Below, in pieces: positions 20,001 to 30,731 of a stretch of DNA of 64,000 nt. The notes under the pieces are model-generated. The model searched no databases. It was not told the DNA's origin and saw nothing but the letters and a program-made list of their open reading frames with translations. This DNA comes from Lolium rigidum (taxonomy: Eukaryota; Streptophyta; Magnoliopsida; Poales; Poaceae): positions 342,844,644-342,908,643 of the forward strand of contig NC_061514.1 of assembly GCF_022539505.1 (NCBI RefSeq). The letters are read 5' to 3'. Position 1 is the stretch's first letter, and every line of letters begins with the position of its first letter. The position numbers were made by a program, and so were the translations under genes.

Positions 20001-21470
20001 ATGGCGGACGGCACGCCGATCACATACGAGGATCCGACCGATGAGCTCAAGAAGAAGTATGACGAGATCAAAGTCATCCTCGAAGCCGACCTCATCGGCT
20101 CTTTCCACGAGACCCGTTCACATGGCATCGGGTGGAAGGGGTTCTCGCCTAACGGTGCACTAGATGGGATAGACCTCTCCGCCCCGTCGGAGGAACGCAC
20201 CAGGTCCCTGCGGCGGGGAGATCAACTACTTGGTGGCTCACTCGCTACACCGCCACTACGAAAACCTGGTAAACACGTTGGAGCGTGTCGCTCTTCGCGT
20301 GATCCAGGAGATCATGAGGCACCGGTACTCGCCGTCGGGACCAGCTCTCGGGACACATCAAGGAGAGTTGCCACTCCAGGCTCCGTCCACCGCTGCCATT
20401 TGCGTTGGCAGCACCAGAGGTGCCGGCTTCACCGGCATTCGTCGTCTACAAGATCGGTGGTGACCCTAGTGACTACCAGTTCTTGCCTGAGGCGCCTAAG
20501 GAGATCCCTCACGGGTACACGTGCACGTATGTGCCAGATTGTGGTAACTGGGCACTCACAAACCAGGCCACAACATCAGGGACTTCTGGGAAAACAGGAG
20601 GGACGTCAGCCACAGAACTTGAGAAGCAGACGTGGCTAACTAAGTACGCCACCCCGACGAACCTCCAGAGCTCAGCTCCTGCAGTTGGCCCAGAGCTGGA
20701 AAAGCAAACATGGCTGGCTAAGTACGCCACCCCGGCGAATCTTCAGAGTTCAACTCCTGCGGCCCAGCACAGCGGATCGGATCGGTACCATACCGAGAGA
20801 CCAGTTCGGCATGGTGCCGAAAAGGAGGGCCATCGGCTATTCCAAGCCGTACCCCGACGACTACGAGATGATCCCGCTGCCACCTAAATATCGGCTCCCC
20901 GATTTCTCCAAATTCGAGTGGATCGGATGGTTCCAGCTCCATCGAGCACGTAGGCCGATATTTGGCACAACTAGGACCGGCTTCAGTGTCGGATCAACTA
21001 CGCGTGAGGCTCTTCTCACAGTCCCTCACGGGATCGGCTTTCGGATGGTACACCTCGTTGCCACCAGACTCCATCCGGACTTGGAAGCAGTTGGAAGAGC
21101 AGTTCCATATGCAGTACCATTCAGAAGCTTCCGAGTCCGGCATTGCCGATCTAGCACAATTACGTCAGAAGCGTGGAGAAACGGTGACAGAATACATCCA
21201 GCGCTTCAGGAATCTTAGGAACCGATGTTATTCGGTTCGTATAACCGAAAAGGAAGCAGTCGAGTTGGCAGTAGCAGGCCTTGCAACACCGCTCAAGGAC
21301 ATGGCCTCCCAAGCAGATTATCCCTCATTGGCGCACATGGTTCAGAAACTGTCGGCATATGAACAGCGCCACCCGGACCTGTACCAGGACAAATTCAAGC
21401 GTGCAGTAGTCCTGGTCGATGCGAGAGGAAGACGAAGTTTCGCGGGAGATCAAGAGGTAGCGATGGGCTG
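20001..21470 (+). pseudogene. gag of element D, frameshifted
   Basis: The first ATG after the PBS (20001) starts a frame with DELKKKYDEIKVILEADLIGSF. The coding register then changes near 20205, 20400, 20800 and 20950. The last piece (from about 20962) is a clear plant retrotransposon gag core: LFSQSLTGSAFGWYTSLPPD, TWKQLEEQFHMQY, then RQKRGETVTEYIQRFRNLR. A 78-bp segment encoding ELEKQTWLxKYATPxNLQSS is tandemly duplicated at about 20619-20765. Gag would package element RNA in the cytoplasm. This copy cannot make an intact protein. Confidence 0.8.
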
Positions 21471-22790
21471 AATGGACTCGGGGAGGAACCCCGTGTCCTG
21501 CAAATGGGTAAAGCCACCGGGCCCGCCCGGGGATTTGATTTTGACGTGACCAAGACCGAGCAAATCTTCGACCTCCTGCTCAAGGAGAAGCAGTTGACGA
21601 TTCCTCGAAGGTCTCAAATTCCCCACGGTGCAAGAGCTAAACGGAAAGCCATACGCAAATGGCATAACTCGCTCTCCCATGCCACCAACGACCGCAGGGT
21701 ATGGCGTCGGCACATCCAAGCGGCGATAGAAAAAGGGCGTCTAATTTTTAACCAGATGACGCCATGAAGGTCGACACCCAGCCCTTCCCCGCCGTTAACA
21801 TGGTAGAGTGCACTTACCACGAAGGTTGCCGGCCAGGATCCTCGTTCGAGCATCAACATGGTAGGACACGGGAACCACTCTGGCAAAGATGGAGACGAGG
21901 GCAGCTGCTCTCGTAGCAAGGACACAGAGGAGGCCGCTCCACGCGATCGGCTCCATCATGATGGCAAGCGCTACGTCACAGAGGGAGAAGTGAAGAACAT
22001 AAGATATCAGCGACCCCTCTCTGATCACCTCCTCAACAAGTATGTAAGTCAGTATGACCAACGCCGACGGTCCAGCTATGATTATGAAGGAGATCGTCTG
22101 GCTAGAGAAGCCAGAAGATATCGTCGGCATGACCGCGATGAGGAGGAGCACGAGCGCCGTGCCATAGAAAAATCAAGGGAGCAAGACGACAACGATAGAG
22201 CCTTGGGACTGCCCCTTCTTCGGTTACTCGCTGGGATTCAGGAATGAGCCGATTGCCCACAATCGGCAATTGCCCAGAATGCAACCGGAAGAAGAAGGAG
22301 GCAGCCAACGTGTCTGTGTTCAGCGCCTAGGGCCTCTCCCGCCACAAAGCAAACGCGCTGAGTCCCCTCGGTGGGCAGATCTCGAGGATTCGAAGACGAG
22401 GGACAAGAAGAAGAAGAAGACAGGTACCACCGTCCAAGGTGGTGCCCTGATGGACTCAGCCGTTCACAAAAGCGCAGGGTTCAGCGATTGCGCGGCCTGG
22501 AGGAAGCCGAAAGGTTATACTTGCATACGCTAAGGAAAGCACGACCTGATCTGGCTGCGAAAGTTCAGCGAACCCTGGATGAAGAGGGTCATCCACGGAA
22601 AATGGAGTGGCGCCCCAAGCAAAGGAAAGCCGATGATGAAACATCGGCTGGTACAAACATGGTGCTCGTCCTTCCGACGGAACTTAGTGCTCCACGATTC
22701 TACGATGCACTCAAGGTGGACGACAGCAGGCGCATCAAGTCAGAGGTTGGGCTGGTTTTATCCACCAGCCTGGCCGAGTAGCAAGAACAA
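21471..22790 (+). pseudogene. Gag C-terminal/linker region of D, decayed
   Basis: Fragments of one former frame are readable across several registers: KTEQIFDLLLKEKQLTIP, a KWHNSLSHATND stretch that resembles a zinc-knuckle-like segment of this lineage with its Cys mutated, then Arg/Glu-rich linker (22340-22620). Stops and frameshifts occur throughout. It ends at a stop near 22781 inside the first copy of the internal duplication. Confidence 0.6.
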
Positions 22791-24180
22791 ACCGATGAGC
22801 AAACGGGGTGAGGCTGGTCCTTGTGATCGGCCCCAGAAATTATGAAGGAGCATTACAGAACCTTCAGTCAGCGCTCCAATGGATATGGAGGCCGTTTCCA
22901 GCAATCGGCCAAAATTATCTTCACCACATGTTCTGCTTTTGTTCAGCATCGATCTACTGGGCAGCGGCCACGTCGGCGGATGAAAGTCAGCGCGAATCCT
23001 TGCGGAGCCGACGTGCAAGTGCAGTGCCCTGGCTAACCATAAAAGCCGATATCTGCAGTCATCTGGCAGATTCGGCTCGGGGGGCATATAGTCAGATGAA
23101 CATGTGCAGATAAACATGTGTAAACACGCGTGCAGTGAAATACTTGGGGGGCCGATTAGAAAACATTGGGGGGCCGATTAGAAAACATTGGGGTGTTCAT
23201 CCTCCCTTCGGAGTTCAGTGCTCCGGGATTAGACGAGGCACCTGTGGCACAACTTGACTGCGGCCCACGGCCGGTTATCTTTGAGAAGCCACGAGAGAGA
23301 AGCTACAGGCATCTGAAGGCCCTGTACTTGCGAGATTATATCGATGGGAGGACCGTAAATAAGATGCTGGTGGACACCGGAGCGGCAGTCAACATCATGC
23401 CATACTCTATGCTACGTCGGCTGGGACGCTCTAGCTCAGATCTAATCAAGACCAACGTGACATTGAGCGATTTCAACGGCCAAGCGTCGACGCACAAGGT
23501 GTTACGAACGTAGATCCGGCCGTAGGAAGGAAAACTATCCCTACAACGTTCTTCATCGTCGATAGCACGAGCACTTATGCTGTTCTGCTAGGAAGAGATT
23601 GGATCCACGCCAACTGCTGCATTCCCTCCACGATGCACCAATGCATAATACAGTGGGATGGAGATGAGGTGGAGGTCGTTCAGGCCGATGACTCAGCCAA
23701 AATTTCAACGGCTGGCATGAACGCATGGGAAGCAGCAGGCCAAGAACCCCTCTCAGGAGTCAATTTGGACGACTGTGAGCGCATCGACGTGACAAAGGGA
23801 AGAGTAAAGCTGGTTTTATCCACTGGCCTGACCATGTAGCTGAAGCGAAGCAATGAGCAAACGTGACGAGGCTGATCCTTGTGATCGGCCCCAAAAATCT
23901 ATGAAGGAGCATTGCAGAACCTTCAGTCAGCACTTCAATGGATATGGAGGCCGATTCCAGCAATCGGCCAAAATTATCTTCACCGCATGTTCTGCCTGTG
24001 TTCAGCACCGGTCTACTGGGCAGCGGCCACGTCGGCGGATGAAAGTCAGTACAAATCCTTGCGGAGCCGACGTGCAAGTATAGTGCCTTGGCTAAACCAA
24101 AAAAGCCGATATCTGCAGTCACCTGGCAGATTCGGCTCGGGGGGCATATAGTCAGATGAACATGTGCAGTAAACATGTGT
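22746..24180 (+). repeat. Internal direct duplication in D (two copies of about 370-400 bp)
   Basis: The block starting GCTGGTTTTATCCACY at about 22751 and ending near CAGATGAACATGTGCAG (about 23109) recurs at about 23811-24168 with modest divergence, an offset of about 1060. A weaker echo of the preceding coding text (CTTCCGACGGAACTTAGTGCTCC near 22670 and CTTCGGAGTTCAGTGCTCC near 23204) shows rearrangement of the gag-protease region. Confidence 0.8.
23166..23836 (+). pseudogene. Aspartic protease of element D
   Basis: A 115-codon frame (23166-23513) contains LKALYLRDYIDGRTVNKMLV followed by the active-site triad DTG in LVDTGAAVNIMPYSMLRRLG, typical of Tat-type proteases. A frameshift near 23510 separates the second half (TTFFIVDST...YAVLLGRDWIHA), in which LLGRDW is the usual second protease signature. 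The frame ends near 23837. Proteolytic maturation of gag would be its role. RT never follows, which defines D as gag-protease only. Confidence 0.8.
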
Positions 24181-25005
24181 ACAATGAAACATTAAGGGCC
24201 GATTAGAAAAAATCGGCCAGTAAAAAAAAACATTTTTTTCATAACAGACAGCCGATGCAAGGGCATCGACTTTAGAATTGAGAAGCAGCCGATGCGCAGC
24301 CATCGACTCTAGTGCAATTATGCGAGGTTTACCGAATCTCCACCAAATCCAGGTCAGCTGTGGTGCCTTCTGCTTCTTCGCGGGAGTAAAACAATGGGAA
24401 CTTTTTCAGCTGCTTCGAGCCGATCCGGGTTCCTGAACCTTCTTGTCGAGGATTTCCAACCTTTGATACTAGTTCAGCCGTGTTGACAGAAGGGGTTATC
24501 GGTTTTCTAAGGAAGAAAGGTGATCGGCTTTGGCGCATCCTCTCTGACATTCTCGCCTCGAGTAAGGCTCGGGGGGCAGCAGGCCTGGTGGGTGCTCTGT
24601 TCAGGAGCCGATTGGGGTACCATCGGCTGGTTTTTCGTCGCAACCTTCTTCACAAATGATGAGTGACCACTAGGTTTGGTTGGAAGGATTCGAAGGCTTC
24701 TTTAAGGATTCTACATTATCCACCAGATTTCAAAATCATCAGTTGAAGAATGGAAGGGTGAATTTTAAAGGACCGATGCGTTGCTATCGGCTCATTACGC
24801 ATTGGCAAAGGGGACAAATCGGCAAGATCAGTACAAGAGGAAATCGGCTAAATTAAGCTCAAAGGAAATCGGCAAAATCAAATTGGGAAAAGTTCTTCAT
24901 TGATAGGCGAGATTTCTTACATAAAGAGCTGATTGCTCTCAAAAGGAAGTACTAGGGGATACATTGCCCCATCTACTGCTACTGGCCCTATACTAGAGGT
25001 CCTAT
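24181..25005 (+). other. 3' untranslated part of D
   Basis: No credible ORF. The motif CGATTAGAAAAAATCGGC and many ATCGGC/GCCGAT words recur across 24200-24900, typical of a repetitive retroelement 3' region. Confidence 0.6.
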
Positions 25006-25521
25006 CTACGGGCCGTCGCTGCCCTCGTCGTCGCCGTCATCGCCGCTATCGGCGCTGCTCCCGGCGGGCTCGTCGTCGCTCCAATGGCCGCCGACTGGGC
25101 CCTCATTGTCCTCGTCTTCTTCGTCAGCGTCGTCGTCATCGCTGTCGAAGTCACTGAGGTTGCCCGGCCAGGGGCAGAACCGCTTGGCCGGCGGCTCGTC
25201 GGAGGAGGTGTTGTCCTCCTCCTCCTCCTCTTCTTCCTCCTCCTCCTCCTCGGGGGAGGAGAAGTCACAGGAGAAGCGATCGTCGTCGCTCTCCTCCTCT
25301 GTTTCCCCGTCGGCGAGGAAGCAGAGGTCGCTCTCCCCGTCGGTCAGGGACTGGTCGTCCTCCGACCAGATGGAGAAGTCATGGCTAGACTCCTCCCCGG
25401 CCTCGATGGCGCGGTGGGTGTTGGCTGCGTGGACCTCCGTCGGGTTCGGCTCCGGCGTCGGCTCGCGAGAGGAAGAGGACTGGGTGGAAAGATCCGATGA
25501 AGCAGAGGAGGAAGAAGACAT
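25006..25521 (-). CDS. Antisense acidic ORF of element D (171 aa)
   Basis: An intact ORF on the strand opposite to gag. The frame is open from 25623, but the likely start is the ATG at 25521: it lies in a GCCACCATG context, and AT-rich TATA-like text (ATATCCCC, TTTATTTAAC) lies about 70-90 bases upstream on the minus strand. The protein starts with a Ser-rich stretch, then becomes very acidic (14-residue Glu run and several Asp/Glu blocks), with one short basic patch (PPAKRFCPWPG). No enzyme motif or membrane segment. I know such acidic antisense ORFs as recurrent parts of Tat-lineage elements in grasses; their function is unknown. It might make a regulatory protein or an antisense transcript over the 3' region. 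Confidence 0.65.
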   Translation of the reverse strand: MSSSSSASSDLSTQSSSSREPTPEPNPTEVHAANTHRAIEAGEESSHDFSIWSEDDQSLTDGESDLCFLADGETEEESDDDRFSCDFSSPEEEEEEEEEEEEDNTSSDEPPAKRFCPWPGNLSDFDSDDDDADEEDEDNEGPVGGHWSDDEPAGSSADSGDDGDDEGSDGP

Positions 25522-25781
25522 GGTGGCGCAGGAGGGCTTTTGGAGTGCTAATGCGAAGGAGATGCGGAAATAAGCGTGCGGAGCGGTTAAATAAAAGGGG
25601 ATATAGTGGAAATTCAATGCCACAGCAGTTTCCGAGGAAGTGGTGCCTAAGAAAAAAAAAACTGCCAGGTCACGCGGAGAAGTTGAGAAGGCAAGGCATC
25701 ATGATGACGGATACTGCAACGGTTCTGCCACGACATGACCCAACGAAGGAAAAAGCAGTGATTTTGGAATTACCAATTCCA

Positions 25782-25797
25782 AAACCAGGGGGGCATG
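25782..25797 (+). promoter_or_regulatory. Polypurine tract of D
   Basis: ACCAGGGGGGCATG directly precedes the 3' LTR start TGTTATCACC, the expected plus-strand priming site. Confidence 0.7.
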
Positions 25798-26949
25798 TGT
25801 TATCACCAGAATTTGACCGAGTCAGAGGTGGGCCGCGATCAAGATGGATTTAAAGAATATACATAGAAGAATTACGTGAGTCGGCCTGTTATGCTGAAGT
25901 TGGGCCCATATATCTGTAATATAATAGATCGTATCTTAGATAGAGTTTTACCCGTGCACGGTTAGGTGCACGCCTAAATTAGAAAGTCCCCTGGACTATA
26001 AATATGTATCTAGGGTTTGTGGAATAAACAACAACCAACGTTCAACCAAACAAATCAATCTCGGTGCATCGCCAACTCCTTCGTCTCGAGGGTTTCTACC
26101 GGTAAGCGACATGCTGCCTAGATCGCATCTTGCGATCTAGGCAGCACAAGCTCCACGTTGTTCATGCGTTGCTCGTATCGAAGCCTTGTTGATGGCGAGC
26201 AACGTAGTTATCATAGATGTGTTAGGGTTAGCATAGTTCTTCATGTAACATGCTATCGTAGTGCAACCCTTGCATGTCTAGCCGCCCTTACACCTATCTT
26301 AGGTGTAGGGGCGGCACCCCGCTTGATCATTATTTAGTAGATCTGATCCGTTACGATTGCTCCTTGTTCTACAAGGATTAGTTTAATATCTGCAATAGTT
26401 AGGCCTTACAAAGGGGTGGAGGATCCAGCGGCACGTAGGGTGTCGTTCGCTAGCCCTAAACAGGATGTTCCGGGGATCAACCTCGTGTTGGTTTTTAGGC
26501 CTTGTTTAGGATCGGCTTACGATCACCGTGCGTGGCCGCGAGGCCCAACCGTGAGTAGGATGATCCGATTATGCGGTGAAAACCCTAAATCGTCGTAGAT
26601 CTCATTAGCTTTATCTTGATCAAGCAGGACCACCATATATTCGTGCACCTCGTACGAATCATGGGTGGATCGGCTCCTTGAGCCAATTCACAGGATAACC
26701 TGAGAGCCGATCGAGGCTCGTATTTAATGTTTACGTGTATGCCATGCAGGAAACTAAGTGAGGCATCTCCATCACCTTCCTGACCAGGTATAGGTCAGGT
26801 GGCACGCCCTTGCAATCAGCATCGGACGTGTGACCAGAAGGCTTTGCGGGCCGTCGCTCGGAGGGACCTCAGCCAGCCGCAGCTTTAGGTTGTTCCCCGC
26901 TCTACGGTGTTGCCCGTCGCTGCCCGCCGGTGGGTTTCGGATGACAACA
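25798..26949 (+). repeat. 3' LTR of D
   Basis: 1152 bp, nearly identical to 18778-19939, ending GATGACAACA at 26949 next to TSD GATAT. Confidence 0.93.
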
Positions 26950-26954
26950 GATAT

Positions 26955-27112
26955 AGAGATGTCGTAGTCTATCTTTTGAAGTATCTTCTTCAATAAAGAT
27001 ATAGAGAGATCGTAGTCTATCTTTTGAAGTATCTTCTTCAATAAAGATATAGAGATGTCGTAGTCTATATTTTGAAGCATCTTCTTTAAAAAAAGATATA
27101 GAGATGTCATAG
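26955..27112 (+). repeat. About 48-bp tandem repeat in the LTR of C
   Basis: GTCTATCTTTTGAAGTATC...AATAAAGATATAGAGA repeats about three to four times. The same array is at 60990-61150 in the 3' LTR. Element D inserted exactly in the AAAGATAT part of the first unit. Confidence 0.85.
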
Positions 27113-27149
27113 GACCACTCTAGTGTCCCCATCACCTGAGATGTCGGGA

Positions 27150-27293
27150 TGCTATATCCACAAGAGAAACTAACTCTCTTATGCATGCTTTATCCACAAG
27201 AGAAACTAACTCTCTTATGCATGCTTTATCCACAAGAGAAACTGACTCTCTTATGCATGCTATGTCCACAAGAGAAACTATACTTCCTCTCTT
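27150..27293 (+). repeat. 36-bp tandem repeat in the LTR of C
   Basis: TGCTTTATCCACAAGAGAAA units start at 27150, 27186, 27222 and 27258. The array is conserved in the 3' LTR (about 61193-61335). Each unit contains an AGAG...CTCT inverted repeat. Confidence 0.9.
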
Positions 27294-27725
27294 GTCTCCT
27301 TAGTTTGCTTTGTTAGCACCTTATTGATGGTTTGCGAGTACAATTCCAAATGTACTCACGGCTTTGTCCCTGGCTATTAACTTGGCCAGACTATGAGGAG
27401 GACTTTGAAGATGACGGAGGCTACCAGGACGACTATGTGACCTAGGACGATCTCCAAGTCAGCTGCCTGTAGGTCTAAGGCATGACTTGGGCCCTGTTGA
27501 CGTGTATCCGCTGCTATGTTTGTGTGAACTTGCCCGAAGTGGCGTTTGTGTAAGACTGGGTCATGTGACCCTATTGTTGTAAGACTTATATATTCGGTAC
27601 TTGTAATGGATGTTGTAATCTGGATATTCAGTTCGGTTATGTTCTCACGGCACACTGATCATGGGGTCGTGAGTGGAATGGATAACAGGGTATTTCGGAC
27701 AGTTAGTCCGGGGTCCCCACAGAGC

Positions 27726-27737
27726 TAGTATCAGAGC
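27726..27737 (+). promoter_or_regulatory. Primer binding site of C
   Basis: TAGTATCAGAGC lies four bases after the 5' LTR end, one mismatch from TGGTATCAGAGC (initiator tRNA-Met type). Confidence 0.7.
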
Positions 27738-27964
27738 CATCCTGACATTAGGAGTCCCTAGTTAGCATGGACGTTAAGGTCGTACAAAAACTATTTTTCT
27801 ATACAAAAACGAGATAACTATATGCTGAAATAATGCCTAGTCTCTCCACTAATTTCTCTTAGACTTAATAATACTTGCATAATCTTTAATGTTTTTACCT
27901 TATGCACTTAAAAAAATTCACACTTTGATCATGTTACTAATTAAGAACTTAAAATTTTGTGTAG

Positions 27965-28905
27965 ATGGACCCACCGATGTTCACTGAGAGGCGCTAGATG
28001 GGCTTTGACTAGCCCCGCTACTTGTTCGAGTCTGCCCTCATCGAGGTGTCACGGGCCGTTGGACGCCTGCTTCCCGAGGTGAAGGGAGGACAGCTGGAGT
28101 GCACCAAGGATGGTGAGATGTCTTGGATGGTGGTTTGTACGCTCCGGGGCTCGCATGTGAAGCAGCTTGAGGAGATCGAGGTCCAGGTCTTTGACCGCAC
28201 GTGGGAGGAGGGACTTGTGAGGGTGCTGCAGGCAGCCCTCTCCCGCCTCGTCTTCCACCACCGCGCCGAGTTGGAGGCCAAGAGGCTCCCTCACGCCCTC
28301 GTGGGACGCCACAACGAGAAAGGGATTCCTACTATGACACCCTACACCTGCCCCCTCGGTCGCCAGGCGGCCCAGATGGAGAACCTGCTGTACAAGACCC
28401 AGCTCAGCCTCGACTCCAACAGAATGGAGAACGAAGTGCTGAAGCATGAGCTTGAGGGACTCAAGATGGACCTGAAGCTGGCCAAGCTCAAGCACCGCCG
28501 CCAGCAGAAGCAGAAGCTCCATGTCCTTGAGGCCGACTACGTGTTGAAGGTTAAGGTTATGCACCTCAAGGCCGCCCTCCGTGACGCCGAGGACAAGCTT
28601 GAGAGCCTCGAGGACGATGGCGAGGATATCCGCAAGGAGGACACCGCCCTCATCAGCGATGATGATGCTACATGGAGGAGGAGGGACTCATCGGGGATGG
28701 ACTTGAAGAAGATGAGGACGATGAGGATCGCGCCTTCATCAATGACGAGCCCAAGAACCCCGAGCCTCTCTGCACTGTTGAGGCCACTCCGGTTGATGAG
28801 GAGGAAGATCCTGAGGAGCCCCCGTTTGATGGCCTTTCCACCCCTCTTGACGACTTTTATATGTGCACCCCCGAGACTTGTGTTATGTTATGTTGTCCCG
28901 TATGA
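27965..28905 (+). pseudogene. Extra ORF upstream of gag in element C
   Basis: The frame starts at ATG 27965 (MDPPMFTERR) but has TAG stops at 27995-27997 and 28010-28012. It is then open to about 28660 and continues in another frame to 28905. The middle has a conserved-looking N-terminal domain (SRAVGRLLPEVKGGQLECTK...VQVFDRTWEEGLVRVLQ), then a long Leu/Lys/Glu heptad-like segment (about residues 125-215), likely coiled coil, then a very acidic C-terminus with DDEDRAFINDEP. The function is unknown. Similar ORFs occur before gag in grass Tekay-type elements to my knowledge. A structural or nuclear role is speculation. Confidence 0.65.
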
Positions 28906-29124
28906 TGCGACGTACTATGTTGGTCCTTATGTGACCGTGTGATGGTTGTGAACTATGATCCCTTTTGGTAGTATCGATGTTATGCTTATGGTTGTTTCTT
29001 TAAGAGTTTGATTTGCTTCTTCAAGTTTTGTTTAAAATTCTCTTTCTTGCATACACCTTCCCTTCCCCTTGGAAAGGACTTTCCTTCCAAAGTTTTTCCG
29101 TTATCTCATACCTTGTCTCATCAG

Positions 29125-30473
29125 ATGTTTGATACCCGCCGCGGAAACCCTCCGCCACCACCACCCCCGGATCCCGACATGGCCCAAATCCTGCGCCTCT
29201 TGTTGGAGGACCGCCAGCGCGCTCGCGCGGAAAGTGAAGCCAACATCGCCGCACTTCGGTAGATTGCTCAAGCCTTCGCGGGAAACCGCGACAATGAATA
29301 AGGAGAAGGACATGGTGAGGAAGCTCCAAACTCACACCTTAGGGACTTCCAGAACACCAACCCACCCGTGTTCTCCAAGTGCACCGCTCCCCTCGACACG
29401 GACGACTGGCTCCGCACCATCGAGAACAACTTAGAAGTCGCTGCCGTTGGAGAGCATAAGAAGGTTCTTCTCGCCACTCACTTTCTCTCCGGTCATGCGA
29501 GAGCATGGTGGGAGAACATCAAAGCTATGCAAGCCGCCTACCACGTCATCAACTGGGAGGAGTTCACCGCCAAGTTCCGCAAGGCCCACATTCCCACGGG
29601 ACCGATCAAGATGAAGCGCGATGAGTTCTTCAACCTGCAGCAGAACAACTCCAACGTGGTTGAGTATCTCGACAAGTTTAACACCTTGGCGAGGTATACC
29701 CCTCATGACATAGATACTGATGAGAAGAAGCGAGATTGTTTCCTGAATGGTCTGCACGAGGAGATCCAGAGTATCCTCGTGGCTGTACCCTACCCTGACT
29801 TGGAGGCGCTGGTGGATGCCGCCATTATGGTGGAGTCCAAGCGCAAGGATGCTTATGAAACCAGGAAGCGCAAGATGCAGCAGCAACAGAGTGGACCCAG
29901 CAACCCCAAGTACCGCAGCCCACCCCCATCAAGACCATCCAACCAGCCCCAGAGAACCCCCGCCTCAGCTCCAGCATATCGCCCCAACAACTACAACACC
30001 AATCGTTCAGCTCCACAGCACCGTTCCGGAGGAGGAGGTTACAACAGCAACCCCGTCCCAATCCCCCAGCTCGTACTCCTGGAGATGGTTGCATCACTTG
30101 TGGGAAGCAGGGGCACTTCTCTCGTGAGTGCCCTACCAAGATGAATGCACCCCAATGCACCAATGCACCCATGCCCAATCAAGCTCAAGCCAGAATTGCA
30201 TCTGGAAAGAAGCCTCTTGTCAAGAAGCAGGCTAATGCTGCCAGAGGACAACTGAACCATGTCAACGCAGAAGAAGCTGAGGAGACTCCGGACATTGTGA
30301 TGGGTATGTTCCTAGTCCACTCCACTCCTGCCATAGTTTTATTTGATTCCAGAGCATCGCATTCTTTTGTTACCGAACCCTTTGTTAAGAAAAGTGGGAT
30401 GACACCAACTAACATGAGACGACCCATGCTAGTTCTGCTAAAACCCACCTATTATGCAAAAATGTCCCTATAA
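29125..30473 (+). pseudogene. gag-protease of element C, broken
   Basis: Starts at ATG 29125 with a Pro run, then has in-frame TAG at 29260-29262 and TAA at 29299-29301. The capsid core is intact from 29368 (DDWLRTIENNLEVAAV...ARAWWENI...WEEFTAKFRKAHIP...EYLDKFNTLARYTP). After a Gln/Pro/Ser-rich linker a frameshift near 30060 moves to the frame holding a CCHC knuckle (CITCGKQGHFSREC) and the protease (IVLFDSRASHSFVTEPF). The protease active-site motif reads DSR where DSG is expected. Another frameshift occurs near 30470, after which the protease end (EVILGMNWMMKYKG) is still readable to about 30585. No functional Gag or protease can be made. Confidence 0.85.
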
Positions 30474-30731
30474 TTATACAAGGAGTATCCTTCCAAGCTG
30501 AACTCATAGTACTAGGAGCCCAAGGATTAGAAGTGATACTTGGGATGAATTGGATGATGAAGTACAAAGGACACATAGATTGTGCCAATAATCCATTTCT
30601 CTATCTAGTGACAAGGAATTCCAGCAAAAAATACTGCCACCATACACTCATCCAAAGCCTACTGCAAGAAAAGTATCTTTGGACCAACCCTTGACCAAGT
30701 CCCAATCGTTTGTGAATATCCGGATGTAGAG

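Larger units (their letters stand above)
18778..26949 (+). mobile_element. Tat-like non-autonomous Gypsy element D
   Basis: An 8172-bp element sits in the 5' LTR of C, flanked by TSD GATAT (18773-18777, 26950-26954). The LTRs (18778-19939 and 25798-26949) start TGTTATCACCAG and end GACAACA. They differ at roughly 15-20 positions by eye, which suggests a fairly recent insertion. The internal region has broken gag and protease but no RT, RNase H or integrase, and carries an antisense acidic ORF near the 3' end. Antisense ORFs are known in Tat-lineage elements such as maize Grande. Mobilisation would require a helper. Confidence 0.93.
26955..27721 (+). repeat. 5' LTR of C, remainder
   Basis: Continues the LTR after element D and ends GGGGTCCCCACA at 27721. 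It contains two short tandem arrays (next two entries) and the putative LTR exon 3 at 27390-27445. Confidence 0.92.

Noticed and set aside
25084..25573. Plus-strand Ser-rich and Leu/Val-rich ORFs
   Set aside because: They are mirror frames of the antisense acidic ORF: GAG/GAT runs read on the other strand give Ser and Leu runs.
26772..27110. Minus-strand ORF with repeated ISLLKKILQKIDYD motifs
   Set aside because: It is the translation of the 48-bp LTR tandem repeat (48 is a multiple of 3, so the frame stays open) joined to the LTR end of D.
28049..28564. Minus-strand ORF opposite the extra ORF of C
   Set aside because: A reverse-complement shadow of a codon-biased, GC-rich coding strand. 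The sense frame has clear protein character.
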